NCBI GenBank assembly: GCA_021801545.1 | Contig: JAJYXX010000411.1 | Coordinates: forward strand, 1 to 13,975 | Length of the DNA: 13,975 nt | DNA from: Chloroflexota bacterium | Lineage (GTDB): Bacteria > Chloroflexota > Limnocylindria > Limnocylindrales > CSP1-4 | Direction of reading: 5' to 3' | In this document: positions 1 through 6,034 of the stretch, one piece after another | Numbering within the stretch: position 1 is the stretch's first letter | Layout of the letters: every line of letters starts with the position of its first letter | Notes under the pieces: generated by a model | Database searches by the model: none | What the model was told of the DNA's origin: nothing | What the model saw: only the letters and a program-made list of their open reading frames with translations | Made by a program: the position numbers and the translations under genes

Positions 1-1
1 T

Positions 2-1591
2 GCCCTCGGCCTGACCACGGCCGGTCTGGCGATCGCCCAGGCCCGGCTTCTGGCCGATGCGGTCAGCGCCGCCTTCCTCACGGGAGCGGGGCTGGCGGCG
101 CTCGGGGGAACGATCGCGCTGCTCGGGCTCGTCCTCGCCGGCCGGGCCGCGGTCTCCTGGGCCCAGGAATCGGCCGCCCATCGGGCTTCGGCAGGGGTGA
201 AATCGAGTCTGCGCCTGGCGCTCCTCCGGCGGGCGGTCGGGATGGGCCCGCGCTGGTCGGCCGGCGCCCGGAGCGGCGAGGTCGTCGCCCTCGCGACGAG
301 CGGCGTGGATGCCCTCGACGGCTACTTCGCCAGGTACCTGCCGCAGCTCGTCCTGGCGACCGTCCTGCCCGTCGTCGTCGTCCTGACGATCCTTGCGGCG
401 GACACGATCGCGGCTCTCACGGTGGCCCTGACGGTGCCCCTGATCGTCGTGTTCATGGTTCTCGTTGGCCTGGCGACGGAGCGCCGCCGGCAACGCCGCT
501 GGCGAGCGCTCGCCCGTCTCTCGCACCACTTCCTCGATGTCGTGGCGGGGCTGCCGACGCTCAAGGTTTTCGGGCGCGCCCGGGCCCAGCTCGGCGCGCT
601 CGAGCGGACGACCGACGACTACCGGCGCGAGAGCCTCGCGGCGCTCCGGGTCGCGTTCCTCTCCGCGTTCGTCCTCGAGCTGTTCGCGACGCTGTCGGTC
701 GCGCTCGTCGCGGTCGGGATCGGCCTCCGGCTCGTGGCCGGGGACCTCGACCTGCGAACCGGGCTCTTCGTCCTCGTCCTGGCCCCGGAGGCGTACCTCC
801 CGCTCCGCCAACTGGGCGCCCAGTTCCACGCCAGCGAAGACGGGCTCGCGGCGGCCGACCGGGCATTCGAGATCATCGAGGCGCCAGCGCCGCCGATGGG
901 CGCCCGGACCGACGTGCCGGACTTGCGCGTCGGCGAACTGCTCGTCGAGGCGGTGACCGTCCGCCAGCCCAAGCGCGAGCTGCTCGCGCCGTACCGTGCC
1001 TCGCTCGTCGTGCGCCCCGGCGAGGTCGTGGCGCTCGCCGGACCGAGCGGTGCCGGCAAGACCACACTCCTCCAGGCGATCGCGGGTCTTCTTCGACCCG
1101 ACGAGGGCCAGGTGTGGGTGGGCGGCGGCGGCCACCGGGTAGCGCTTGACGATCTCGATCCCGCGGCCTGGCGACGCTGCGTCGCCTGGGTACCCCAGGA
1201 CCCGTACCTGTTCGCGGCGACGGTGGCCGACAACGTCCGGCTCGGTGCGCCGGACGCGCCCGAAGCCGCCGTGCGCGTGGCGCTCGCGGCGGTTGGTCTC
1301 GGCGAGCTCGATGTCAGGATGCCCCTCGGCGAGCGCGGGGCGGGCCTCTCGAGCGGCCAGCGTCGGCGGGTCGCGGTCGCCCGGGCGTTCGTCCGGGACG
1401 CGCCGCTCGTCCTGCTCGACGAGCCGACGGCCGGGCTCGACGAGGCGAGCGAACGGCTCGTCCTCGCGGCCGTCCAGGACCTTGCCCGGACCGACCGCCG
1501 GGCGGTGATCCTCGTCGCCCATCGGCCGGCCGCGCTGGCCGTCGCCGACCGGGTCGTCCGGCTCGACTGGCGCGCGGACGCCGTCGCATGA
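2..1591 (+). CDS. cydD: CydD, ABC exporter subunit for cytochrome bd assembly (5' partial)
   Basis: Membrane ABC half-transporter that with CydC forms the exporter of cysteine/glutathione (or haem-related cargo) needed to mature cytochrome bd oxidase. The frame is open from base 2, and the first visible residues (AQARLLADAVSAAF, then RAAVSWAQESAAHRASAGVK) match the CydD N-terminal membrane domain. The GTG at 197 is therefore an internal codon and the true start lies outside the window. The visible 529 residues suggest only about 20-50 are missing. A hydrophobic transmembrane block lies around 340-480. In the nucleotide-binding domain I see Walker A GPSGAGKT (1040-1063), a Q-loop VPQD (1190-1201), signature LSSGQ (1346-1360), Walker B LVLLDEP (1406-1426) and the H-loop His (1520-1522), so the ATPase looks intact. 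Its stop overlaps the next gene in an ATGA. Assignment as CydD rather than another half-ABC rests on the N-terminal pattern and the CydC that follows. Confidence 0.9.
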   Translation, partial: ALGLTTAGLAIAQARLLADAVSAAFLTGAGLAALGGTIALLGLVLAGRAAVSWAQESAAHRASAGVKSSLRLALLRRAVGMGPRWSAGARSGEVVALATSGVDALDGYFARYLPQLVLATVLPVVVVLTILAADTIAALTVALTVPLIVVFMVLVGLATERRRQRRWRALARLSHHFLDVVAGLPTLKVFGRARAQLGALERTTDDYRRESLAALRVAFLSAFVLELFATLSVALVAVGIGLRLVAGDLDLRTGLFVLVLAPEAYLPLRQLGAQFHASEDGLAAADRAFEIIEAPAPPMGARTDVPDLRVGELLVEAVTVRQPKRELLAPYRASLVVRPGEVVALAGPSGAGKTTLLQAIAGLLRPDEGQVWVGGGGHRVALDDLDPAAWRRCVAWVPQDPYLFAATVADNVRLGAPDAPEAAVRVALAAVGLGELDVRMPLGERGAGLSSGQRRRVAVARAFVRDAPLVLLDEPTAGLDEASERLVLAAVQDLARTDRRAVILVAHRPAALAVADRVVRLDWRADAVA

Positions 1592-3390
1592 GGGGGCTGC
1601 GGCGCGGCATGGAGGCGCTCATGCGCGTCATCCGGCTGGCCGGCCCGGTCCGGACTCGCCTCGGGCTCGCGGTCCTGGCCGGGGTCGGGGCGGCCGGCGC
1701 CGCGGTCGGGCTGACGGCGACCTCGGCCTGGCTGGTCTCCCGGGCCGCCGAGCAACCGCCGGTGCTCTATCTCATGGTCGCAATCGTGGCCGTCCGAGCG
1801 TTCGGCGTCGGCCGCGGCGCCCTCCGGTACGCGGAGCGGCTGGCGTCCCACGACGCCGCGTTCCGGATTCTCGCCGAGCTCCGCTCCGACGCCTACCGCC
1901 GGCTCGAGCGCCTCGCCCCGGCCGGCCTGACCGAGTACCGGTCCGGCGATCTCCTCGCCCGGCTCGTCGCCGACATCGACGGCCTGGCCGACGTCTGGCT
2001 GCGGGCTCTGCTGCCGTACGCGGTCGCCGGGATCGTCGGGGCCGGCGCGGTCCTGCTCGTGGCGCTCCTCGTGCCGGCCGCCGGTGCCGCCCTCGCGCTC
2101 ACGCTGCTGGTCGTGGCCATCGGCGCACCGCTCGCCGCCGGCCTCGTCGGCCGGCGCGCCGAACGCCGGATCGCTCCAGCCCGCGGCCAGCTGGCGGCCG
2201 CCGCGCTCGAGCTGCTCCACGGTGCCTCCGAGCTCATCCTGACGGGCGCGGTCGAGCGCCGGCTCGCGGACCTTGCCCAGTTCGACGGTCGCCTGCGCGA
2301 GGCGGAGGCACGCTCGGCTGCCGGCGCCGGCGTGGGGGCGCTGATCAGCGGCCTCGCCGGCGGGGCCGCGGTCTGGTTCGGGCTGGTGTCGGGCATCGTC
2401 GCCGTCCGGGACGGGAACCTCGGCGGCGTGGCGCTGGCGATCGTCGTGCTGACCCCGATCGCGGTCCATGAGCTGGTGGCGGGGCTCGCGCCGGCTGCCC
2501 AGCAACTCTCCCGGCTGCGCGTCGCCGCGGCCCGGGTCGCCGAGGTGCTCGACCGGCCGGATCCGGTCCACGAGCCGGCGCGACTGGCGGCGCTCCCGGC
2601 CGGACCGTACGGTCTCCGCGTCCGGAGGCTGCGGGCCCGCTACCGGCCCGGCGAGCCCGAGGTCCTGCGCGGGGTCGACCTCGACCTCCGGGTGGGCGAA
2701 CATGCCCTCGTCACCGGCCCGAGCGGCTCGGGCAAGAGCACCTTGGCCGCGGTCCTGCTCCGCTTCCTGGACCCGTCGGGCGGAACGATCGAGCTCGTCG
2801 GACCGGACGGGCCGGTCGACCTCACCCGCCTGACCGGCGACGACGTCCGGCGGGTCGTCGGGTTGTGCGCCCAGGACGTCCACGTGTTCGACACGACGAT
2901 CGCCGAGAACGTCTGGCTGGCCCGCCCGGCGGCGACCGAGGAAGAGCTCCGGGCCGCCCTCCGGGCAGCGCAGCTCGCGGACTGGGTCGAGTCGCTGCCG
3001 CGCGGGCTGGAGACGCTCGTCGGCGAGCACGGCGCGCGGCTCTCGGGTGGCCAGCGCCAGCGGCTCGGGCTCGCCCGCGCGCTCCTCGCGGACTGGCCGG
3101 TGATCATCTTCGACGAGCCGACCGAACACCTCGACGAGCCGACGGCGGCCGAGCTGACGCGCGACCTGCTCGCCGCTGCCGCTGGCCGGACTGCCATCTT
3201 CATCACCCATCGCCCGGAGCTGATGGCGGCCGTGGCGCCGGCCGTGACGGTTGACCTGGGAGGCGCTGCCGCGGGGACGGCGTCGCCCGCCGCGGACGTG
3301 GCCGAACGTTCGTGGTCAGCAAACGCTGCCGCTCCGGTTCGGGCGATCGAGGGTGGCATCGTGGCCGCGGATGCTTCGACGAGTGCCTGA
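1588..3390 (+). CDS. cydC: CydC, ABC exporter subunit for cytochrome bd assembly
   Basis: Second half of the CydDC exporter, an inner-membrane ABC protein of up to 600 residues, normal for the family. The N-terminal membrane domain has CydC-like sequence: GLTATSAWLVSRAAEQPPVL, then VRAFGVGRGALRYAERLASH. The C-terminal ATPase has Walker A GPSGSGKS (2716-2739), signature LSGGQ (3040-3054), Walker B VIIFDEP (3100-3120) and H-loop His 3208-3210. I use the ATG at 1588 because it makes an ATGA overlap with cydD, the pattern at several junctions in this window. An in-frame ATG at 1621 has a good Shine-Dalgarno GGAGG at 1611-1615 and also gives a normal CydC N-terminus (MRVIRLAGPV), so it is a serious alternative, giving 589 aa. 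After the H-loop there is an Ala-rich tail of roughly 50 residues with no recognisable domain. No clear intrinsic terminator follows the gene. Confidence 0.92.
   Translation: MRGLRRGMEALMRVIRLAGPVRTRLGLAVLAGVGAAGAAVGLTATSAWLVSRAAEQPPVLYLMVAIVAVRAFGVGRGALRYAERLASHDAAFRILAELRSDAYRRLERLAPAGLTEYRSGDLLARLVADIDGLADVWLRALLPYAVAGIVGAGAVLLVALLVPAAGAALALTLLVVAIGAPLAAGLVGRRAERRIAPARGQLAAAALELLHGASELILTGAVERRLADLAQFDGRLREAEARSAAGAGVGALISGLAGGAAVWFGLVSGIVAVRDGNLGGVALAIVVLTPIAVHELVAGLAPAAQQLSRLRVAAARVAEVLDRPDPVHEPARLAALPAGPYGLRVRRLRARYRPGEPEVLRGVDLDLRVGEHALVTGPSGSGKSTLAAVLLRFLDPSGGTIELVGPDGPVDLTRLTGDDVRRVVGLCAQDVHVFDTTIAENVWLARPAATEEELRAALRAAQLADWVESLPRGLETLVGEHGARLSGGQRQRLGLARALLADWPVIIFDEPTEHLDEPTAAELTRDLLAAAAGRTAIFITHRPELMAAVAPAVTVDLGGAAAGTASPAADVAERSWSANAAAPVRAIEGGIVAADASTSA
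1611..1615 (+). promoter_or_regulatory. Possible ribosome binding site for an internal cydC start
   Basis: GGAGG lies 5 nt before the in-frame ATG at 1621. It would favour that start over the ATG at 1588, which has no Shine-Dalgarno of its own and would depend on coupling with cydD. Confidence 0.4.
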
Positions 3391-3420
3391 GGCCCGGTCG
3401 GCGAGGACTCTCGATCTCGA

Positions 3421-3632
3421 TCAGCTCACGGAGCGGCCGCTCGAGGCGGTCTCGGCCATCTCGACGGTCGCCGGCAGGATCACCTCGCTGCCGGCTCCCG
3501 GTTCGCCGGTGTCGCGACCGGTGCCGCGTCATTGAGCTGGAACACCCGGACAACCCGCAGGATCTCCGCCATGTTCCGCCCGGTCGTGAGCGGGTAGTAG
3601 ATCATCGCCCGGATGATCCTCCTCGGGTCGAT
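3421..3632 (-). pseudogene. C-terminal remnant of a Prx6-type (AhpC/TSA) peroxiredoxin, frameshifted
   Basis: Reading the - strand from about 3632, the translation IDPRRIIRAMIYYPLTTGRN, then MAEILRVVRVFQLNDAAPVA and TPANREP, matches the C-terminal segment of 1-Cys/Prx6-family peroxiredoxins. Those proteins have the pattern [IR]AMIYYPxTTGRNxxEILRVVxALQ, then VATPANWxPG. The frame then hits TGA at 3482-3480. Adding one base at GAGCCGGCAGCG would restore a continuation reading SEVILPATVEMAET, ending at the TGA at 3423-3421; this is what the family has next. A single-base deletion has therefore broken the tail. The N-terminal two thirds, with the catalytic Cys (PVCT motif), were not found in any frame upstream, so this is a truncated relic and not a working enzyme. 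Just 5' of the fragment another - strand frame reads GWPELAKPFAVRILDI, which I do not recognise. The remnant converges on the end of cydC. Confidence 0.75.
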
Positions 3633-3645
3633 ATGGCCGAGGCGG

Positions 3646-3671
3646 TTGCGGATGTCGATTGCGGATGTCGA
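3646..3671. repeat. Perfect 13-bp tandem duplication
   Basis: TTGCGGATGTCGA occurs twice back to back (3646-3658 and 3659-3671). It lies immediately 5' of the homologous part of the peroxiredoxin remnant on the - strand. The 13-bp insertion shifts the frame, so it may be one of the lesions that destroyed whatever was encoded here. Confidence 0.85.
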
Positions 3672-3734
3672 GGATCCGGACGGCGAACGGTTTGGCCAGC
3701 TCCGGCCACCCGGCCTGCTCCGGGACCGTCCTGG

Positions 3735-4050
3735 TCGGATGCTTGCACCCGGCGTCGGAAACCCGACCGGGCTTGCGCACGGTGAAAGCAACCGACACGA
3801 CGAACGCTCGGACGGTCGAGTTCTTGCACCGGGGTGAAGGTCGGTGCCCGCTGGTCCCGGCGGCAGCCGAGAACTTCCGTCCGGTGTCGGGAAACCGACC
3901 GACTCAAGCCCTCGGGGCCGGTCGGTCGGTTCGTTACTTTCACGTCGTGCAAACCAGGGCCAGGTCGGCCGGCAACAGGCTGGCCGGTGCCGTCGATCGG
4001 CCCACCGAAGCAGCCCGCTCCGTCGGATGCCTGCGCCCGGTGTCGGGACG
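3735..4050. repeat. Mosaic of degenerate direct and inverted repeats
   Basis: Several imperfect units recur. GTCGGATGCTTGCACCCGGC at 3734-3753 recurs as GTCGGATGCCTGCGCCCGGT at 4022-4041, and both continue into GTCGG. A CCGGYGTCGG core is present at 3749, 3881 and 4037. CTTGCGCACGGTGAAAG (from 3772) resembles CTTGCACCGGGGTGAAGG (from 3823). The complement of 3761-3800 resembles 3920-3956, sharing TCGGTT, TTTCAC and GTGC..CAA blocks in the same order, so some units are inverted. Spacing is irregular (132 and 156 bp between the three CCGGYGTCGG cores), which argues against CRISPR. They may be diverged copies of a short palindromic intergenic element. Identity across units is modest and judged by eye. 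Confidence 0.5.
3893..3931. repeat. Inverted repeat with a perfect 10-bp stem
   Basis: AACCGACCGA (3893-3902) pairs perfectly with TCGGTCGGTT (3922-3931) around a 19-nt loop that itself contains GCCC/GGGC. No T-run follows on either strand, so it is not a convincing rho-independent terminator. It could be the palindromic core of the repeat family in this stretch. Confidence 0.6.
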
Positions 4051-4091
4051 AGGCAACTGTGGATGGCCGCGACCCAGCTCGCCTCGCCCGC

Positions 4092-4187
4092 CACCGCAGC
4101 CCGGACGTCGGGCCGCTGACCACCAGCCCGGGCCGCACCAGCGCGGGACGCACCACCTGGGGCCGTCCACAACACCACCTGGGGCCG
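4092..4187. repeat. Short 15-bp tandem repeat array
   Basis: Three adjacent 15-mers, CACCAGCCCGGGCCG (4121-4135), CACCAGCGCGGGACG (4136-4150) and CACCACCTGGGGCCG (4151-4165), are followed after 7 bases (TCCACAA) by an exact copy of the third (4173-4187). A degenerate copy lies at 4092-4107. GGGCCGCTGACC begins at 4110, and GGGCCGCTTGACC (4182-4194) overlaps the end of the array, so the edges are also similar. The array stops at the -35 element of the promoter for the fluoride operon. Confidence 0.75.
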
Positions 4188-4188
4188 C

Positions 4189-4217
4189 TTGACCGTCGCC
4201 GAGGTACCGCATACCCT
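4189..4217 (+). promoter_or_regulatory. Sigma70-like promoter for the fluoride riboswitch operon
   Basis: TTGACC (4189-4194) matches the -35 consensus in 5 of 6 positions. A 17-bp spacer leads to TACCCT (4212-4217), a weaker -10 with 3 of 6 matches. The predicted transcription start, about 7 nt downstream near G4224, falls exactly at the 5' edge of the riboswitch aptamer. That agreement is the best support for the call. Confidence 0.55.
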
Positions 4218-4223
4218 GTCGTT

Positions 4224-4288
4224 GCGGCGATGGTGTCCGCCGAGACGCAAAGCGTCTGAACTGCCCGGATCGGGCTGATGGCCCCTGG
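4224..4288 (+). promoter_or_regulatory. Fluoride riboswitch (crcB motif) aptamer
   Basis: The aptamer carries the hallmark blocks of the crcB RNA in order. First is GGCGATGGTGTCCGCC (4226-4241), with stem GGCG/CGCC around loop AUGGUGUC. Next is AACTG (4259-4263), then stem GCCCG-GAT-CGGGC (4263-4275), then CTGATGGCCCCT (4275-4286). An extra 6-bp hairpin AGACGC-AAA-GCGTCT (4243-4257) is inserted in the junction. Known members use the loop of the first stem to form a pseudoknot with the 3' segment. Here GGUGUC opposite GGCCCC gives five pairs, one of them G-U, and one U-C mismatch. It lies about 50 nt before an ion antiporter gene that overlaps crcB, the classic regulon, so fluoride binding should promote expression of the operon. 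Confidence 0.9.
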
Positions 4289-4316
4289 ACTGCTGAGCAG
4301 CCCGGGGGCTTCGTTG
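4281..4316 (+). terminator. Riboswitch expression-platform terminator hairpin
   Basis: GCCCCTGG (4281-4288) pairs over 8 bp, one of them G-U, with CCGGGGGC (4302-4309), with an inner CTGC-TGA-GCAG stem-loop. The 5' arm uses the 3' GGCCCCT segment of the aptamer, so ligand-bound aptamer and terminator are mutually exclusive, as expected for a transcriptional ON switch. The downstream tract TTCGTTGT (4310-4317) is only moderately U-rich, so termination may be weak. Confidence 0.7.
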
Positions 4317-4339
4317 TCTCCGGAAACCGGAGGACGGAC

Positions 4340-5653
4340 GTGGACAACGTCTACCTGATCGCCGCCGCCTGGATGGGGCTGGCCCTCGTCGCGAGCCTCG
4401 TGTCGATCCGTCTCGGTGTCTCGGTCGCCCTGATCGAGATCGGCATGGGAGTGATCGGCGGGAACTTCCTGGGCCTTCACACCACCCCCTGGATCGATTT
4501 CTTCGCCACGTTCGGGTCAGGCCTCCTGACGTTCCTCGCCGGAGCGGAGATCGACCCCGAGTCGCTCCGCCGCCATGCCCGGGTCTCGTTCACCGTTGGC
4601 GTGATCTCGTTCGCCGCCCCGTTCGCCGTCGTCCTCGCCTTCGCTTACCTCGTCGCCGGCTGGAACCCCCAGGCCGCCGAGATCGCCGGGATCGCCCTCT
4701 CGACGACCTCGGTCGCGGTCGTCTACGCGGTGATGATCGAGTCCGGTCTGGCCGAACAGGAGCTCGGCAAGACGATCCTCGCCGCCTGCTTCGTCACCGA
4801 CCTCGGCACGGTGCTCGCGCTCGGCATTCTGTTCGCCGACTTCAGCCCGCTCCTGCTCGTCTTCATCGCCGTCACGGCGTTCGCGCTCTACTTCATGCCC
4901 CGCTGGACCCGCTGGTTCGTCGTCCACGTCCCCGGGCGGGTCTCCGAACCGGAGATCAAGTTTCTTTTCTTCGTCCTCTTCGCCCTCGGCGGGCTGGCGA
5001 GCCAGGCGAAGAGCGAGGCGGTCCTGCCCGCCTACCTGGTGGGTCTCGCAGTGGCCGGTGTCTTCGTCCGCGACCGCGTCCTCGTCCACCGGATGCGGGC
5101 GATCGCGTTCAGCCTGCTGACGCCGTTCTACTTCATCAAGGCCGGTCTCTTCGTCTCCCTGCCGGCCGTGATCACCGGGGCGGGGCTGATCGCCGCCTTC
5201 CTCGGGCTCAAGGTGGGTGCCAAGATTGTCGGTGTGTGGCCGACGAGTCGAGCCTTCGGGATGCCGGTCCGCGAGGCGAACTACGCGACGCTGCTGATGT
5301 CGACCGGTCTGACGTTCGGGACGATCTCCGCCCTGTTCGGGTTGACGAACGGGCTGATCGACCAGGCCGCCTATACGATCCTGGTGACGACCGTGATCCT
5401 CTCGGCAGTCGTGCCGACGCTGATCGCGACGACGTTCTTCGAGCCGCGCGTGACGGCCGAGGTCGAGCTCGAGGAGATCGAGGCGGCGGGCGAGATCGAC
5501 GCCGGGCCGCTCCCGCAGGTGCACCTTGCCGCGGGTGCCGACGCGCTGGGGGCCGGTCCGCGGGCCGATGCGCGGGGGACCGAGGCCACCGGCCGGCTGT
5601 CGCCGGGGTCGGCCCTCACCTCGCGGCCGGCCGATGAGCCGGGGTCGGCATGA
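4340..5653 (+). CDS. CPA2-type cation:proton antiporter under fluoride riboswitch
   Basis: A 437-residue inner-membrane Na+/H+ (or K+/H+) exchanger-family protein (PF00999). It has about 11-13 hydrophobic segments up to residue ~365, then a hydrophilic acidic and Pro/Ala-rich tail (371-437). Family signatures are FLAGAEIDPESL (65-76), the discontinuous-helix segment STTSVAVVYAVM (121-132), TD at 153-154 in place of the ND/DD ion-binding pair of many homologues, and TPFYFIKAGL (261-270). There is no KTN/TrkA domain as in KefB/C. The start is GTG at 4340 with GGAGG at 4329-4333, 6 nt upstream. The gene sits directly behind the fluoride riboswitch and overlaps crcB by 4 nt. Na+/H+ antiporters are known members of fluoride regulons, where they may offset acid or ion stress or drive fluoride removal. 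The substrate cannot be read from the sequence. Confidence 0.88.
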   Translation: MDNVYLIAAAWMGLALVASLVSIRLGVSVALIEIGMGVIGGNFLGLHTTPWIDFFATFGSGLLTFLAGAEIDPESLRRHARVSFTVGVISFAAPFAVVLAFAYLVAGWNPQAAEIAGIALSTTSVAVVYAVMIESGLAEQELGKTILAACFVTDLGTVLALGILFADFSPLLLVFIAVTAFALYFMPRWTRWFVVHVPGRVSEPEIKFLFFVLFALGGLASQAKSEAVLPAYLVGLAVAGVFVRDRVLVHRMRAIAFSLLTPFYFIKAGLFVSLPAVITGAGLIAAFLGLKVGAKIVGVWPTSRAFGMPVREANYATLLMSTGLTFGTISALFGLTNGLIDQAAYTILVTTVILSAVVPTLIATTFFEPRVTAEVELEEIEAAGEIDAGPLPQVHLAAGADALGAGPRADARGTEATGRLSPGSALTSRPADEPGSA

Positions 5654-6021
5654 CGTACCTGGCGATCTCGGTGGGTGCCGTGCTCGGGGCAAACGCTCGC
5701 TACCTCGTCGGCGGCTGGGTCGCCGAGCGGATCGGGACCGGGTTTCCGTACGGCACGCTCGTGATCAACGTCAGCGGCTCGTTCCTCATCGGGCTCGTCC
5801 TGACCGTGGTAGGCGAGCGAGTCCTTGCCCCGTGGTGGGCCCGCCCGATGCTCGCGATCGGCTTTCTCGGTTCGTACACGACGTTCTCCACGTTCAGCTT
5901 CGAGACGCTCGCCCTGGTCGAGTCCGGCGGTTACCTGGCCGCGGCCGCGAACGTCCTGGGGAGCGTCGGCGCGGCACTGCTCGGCGTCTATCTCGGCACC
6001 GTCCTCGCCAGGATCCTCTGA
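5650..6021 (+). CDS. crcB: CrcB/Fluc fluoride ion channel
   Basis: A 123-residue, four-helix membrane protein of the Fluc family, which exports fluoride passively as an antiparallel dual-topology dimer. Diagnostic motifs are GAVLGANARY (9-18), the pore Asn in LVINVSGSFLIG (37-48, N40), and FLGSYTTFSTFSFE (72-85), which supplies the TTFSTFS track and the Phe residues that line the pore. Length and helix count fit a homodimeric Fluc, so no second crcB is needed. The ATG overlaps the antiporter stop (ATGA) and the Shine-Dalgarno is weak, suggesting translational coupling. Confidence 0.95.
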   Translation: MTYLAISVGAVLGANARYLVGGWVAERIGTGFPYGTLVINVSGSFLIGLVLTVVGERVLAPWWARPMLAIGFLGSYTTFSTFSFETLALVESGGYLAAAANVLGSVGAALLGVYLGTVLARIL

Positions 6022-6027
6022 AGGAGG
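6021..6027 (+). promoter_or_regulatory. Strong ribosome binding site fixing the DUF190-CBS start
   Basis: AAGGAGG lies 7 nt before the ATG at 6035. It starts at the last base of the crcB stop codon. It rules out the longer open frame reaching back to 5825 inside crcB, whose extra N-terminus is Arg/Ser-rich antisense-like sequence. Confidence 0.85.
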
Positions 6028-6034
6028 CTCACCG

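Larger units (their letters stand above)
3391..4188. other. Gene-poor, repeat-rich stretch between cydC and the fluoride operon
   Basis: About 800 bases without an intact gene. The frames open on both strands give low-complexity Arg/Pro/Gly translations with no recognisable domain, apart from the peroxiredoxin remnant near the cydC end. The rest holds degenerate direct and inverted repeats, a 13-bp duplication and a 15-bp tandem array, each listed separately. The stretch reads as decayed coding DNA plus repeats, lying between a + strand gene end and a new + strand promoter. Confidence 0.7.

Noticed and set aside
619..3210. An 863-codon open frame on the - strand opposite cydD/cydC
   Set aside because: It is antisense to two well-conserved ABC genes. 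Its translation is Arg/Pro/Gly/Asp-rich with no domain, a typical high-GC shadow frame.
3431..3442. 12-bp palindrome GAGCGGCCGCTC after cydC as a terminator
   Set aside because: There is no loop and no T-run, and it lies inside the peroxiredoxin remnant; probably chance in GC-rich DNA.
3735..4190. Repeat-rich stretch considered as a CRISPR array
   Set aside because: The units are degenerate, occur in both orientations, have irregular spacing and no cas gene nearby. The 15-bp units are adjacent without spacers.
3480..4480. Open frames of 250-290 codons on the - strand across the intergenic stretch
   Set aside because: Only the C-terminal ~50 residues of one resemble a known protein (peroxiredoxin). 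The rest is repeat-derived, and the frames cross the riboswitch and the 15-bp array.
4517..5692. Long - strand open frame opposite the antiporter
   Set aside because: It mirrors the codon bias of a clear membrane transporter gene. The translation is charged low-complexity sequence with no recognisable motif.
5825..6034. Extended N-terminus for the DUF190-CBS protein reaching into crcB
   Set aside because: AAGGAGG at 6021-6027 and the DUF190 N-terminal match both place the start at 6035. The extension is Arg/Ser-rich shadow sequence of crcB.
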